A DNA stretch of 64,000 bases from Cymbomonas tetramitiformis. Taxonomy: Eukaryota; Chlorophyta; Pyramimonadophyceae; Pyramimonadales; Pyramimonadaceae. Below the pieces are notes generated by a model. The model made no database searches, was not told where the DNA came from, and saw only the letters and a program-made list of their open reading frames with translations. The translations under genes were made by a program, and so were the position numbers. Shown here piece after piece: positions 63,765-64,000 of the stretch; position 1 is the stretch's first letter, and the number at the start of each line of letters is the position of its first letter. The stretch lies in the NCBI GenBank assembly GCA_001247695.2, contig LGRX02024659.1:1-64000 (forward strand). Direction: 5' to 3'.

Positions 63765-64000
63765 AACATTATTTCACTAATTCAACCGGTAGATATCAAC
63801 ATCCGACCACAATGAACATATCTAACGGTTGAATTTGCGAAATAATGTTTTTGTATGCGATTACTAGCGAAAAACTGTTCGGAATCGATGTTTGTTGTTA
63901 TTTGTTGCAAAACAAAACATCATTTCGCAAATTCAACCGGTAGATATCGACATCTAACCACAATGAACATATCTAACGATTGAAATTGTGAAATAATGTT
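63765..64000. repeat. Two tandem hairpin units, running off the window end
   Basis: Hairpins at 63765-63849 and about 63916-64000, each with 32-bp arms (AACATTATTTC..CAACCGGTAGATAT against ATATCTAACGGTTG..GAAATAATGTT) and a 21-base loop holding ACCACAATGAAC. TTTGTTGCA precedes both, so the period is about 151 bp. Confidence 0.88.

Overview
This is nuclear DNA of a eukaryote. Genes are split by GT..AG introns, a Pol III type tRNA sequence sits inside an intron, and LTR retrotransposons and TIR DNA transposons are present. Composition changes sharply: about 1-37.9 kb is GC-rich with many short exons and minisatellite-filled introns, while about 38-64 kb is more AT-rich and largely made of mobile elements. 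Two LTR elements carry primer-binding sites complementary to the anticodon arm of an initiator Met tRNA whose arm matches the green-plant sequence (GTGGGCCCATAACC). With the GC-rich, intron-dense gene, this makes a green microalga (perhaps a prasinophyte) my best guess; it is inference, not proof.

Region 1 (1.6-37.9 kb, minus strand) reads as one very large gene, or a few adjacent genes, built from dozens of exons. From the 5' end it has a first exon at 37904, a membrane segment at 37.1 kb, a long ectodomain rich in N-glycosylation sequons (about 36-30 kb), a second membrane segment at 29.5 kb, a charged cytosolic stretch, more membrane exons (26.25, 23.1, 22.1 kb), and then about 20 kb of exons encoding Leu/Ala-rich helices. 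I do not recognise the family. Its introns hold foldback elements (41-763, 7313-7682, 10238-10540), many minisatellites, a tRNA-like gene, and a complete 2.85-kb gag-only LTR retrotransposon with a 5-bp target duplication.

Region 2 (38-46.8 kb) holds a TIR element without clear coding (38967-39759), an intronless haloalkane-dehalogenase-like gene (40319-41464), a second gag-only LTR retrotransposon (42035-45450, TSD GTTCG), and a frame-broken minus-strand gene remnant.

Region 3 (46855-57278) is the most striking part: a 10.4-kb element bounded by perfect 36-bp terminal inverted repeats and flanked by TA. It has two divergent genes. Rightward lies a transposase-like gene (DFSEN / DG / HAKG-type motifs, Cys-rich middle) whose reading frame needs one TGA bypass, or a 42-nt intron, and one -1 frameshift. 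Leftward lies a spliced gene for a protein with PHD-like Cys/His fingers, a proline-rich repeat region and a Gln-rich coiled-coil tail. Between them is an array of hairpins spaced about 100 bp apart. I suggest this is an undescribed two-gene DNA transposon.

Region 4 (57.3-64 kb) has a Gly/Tyr- then Pro/Gln-rich gene interrupted by a 951-bp TA-flanked TIR element that itself carries a SHOCT-like ORF, an unknown 247-aa Cys-containing gene on the minus strand, AT-rich DNA without recognisable genes, a 30-bp minisatellite and two tandem hairpin units running off the window end.
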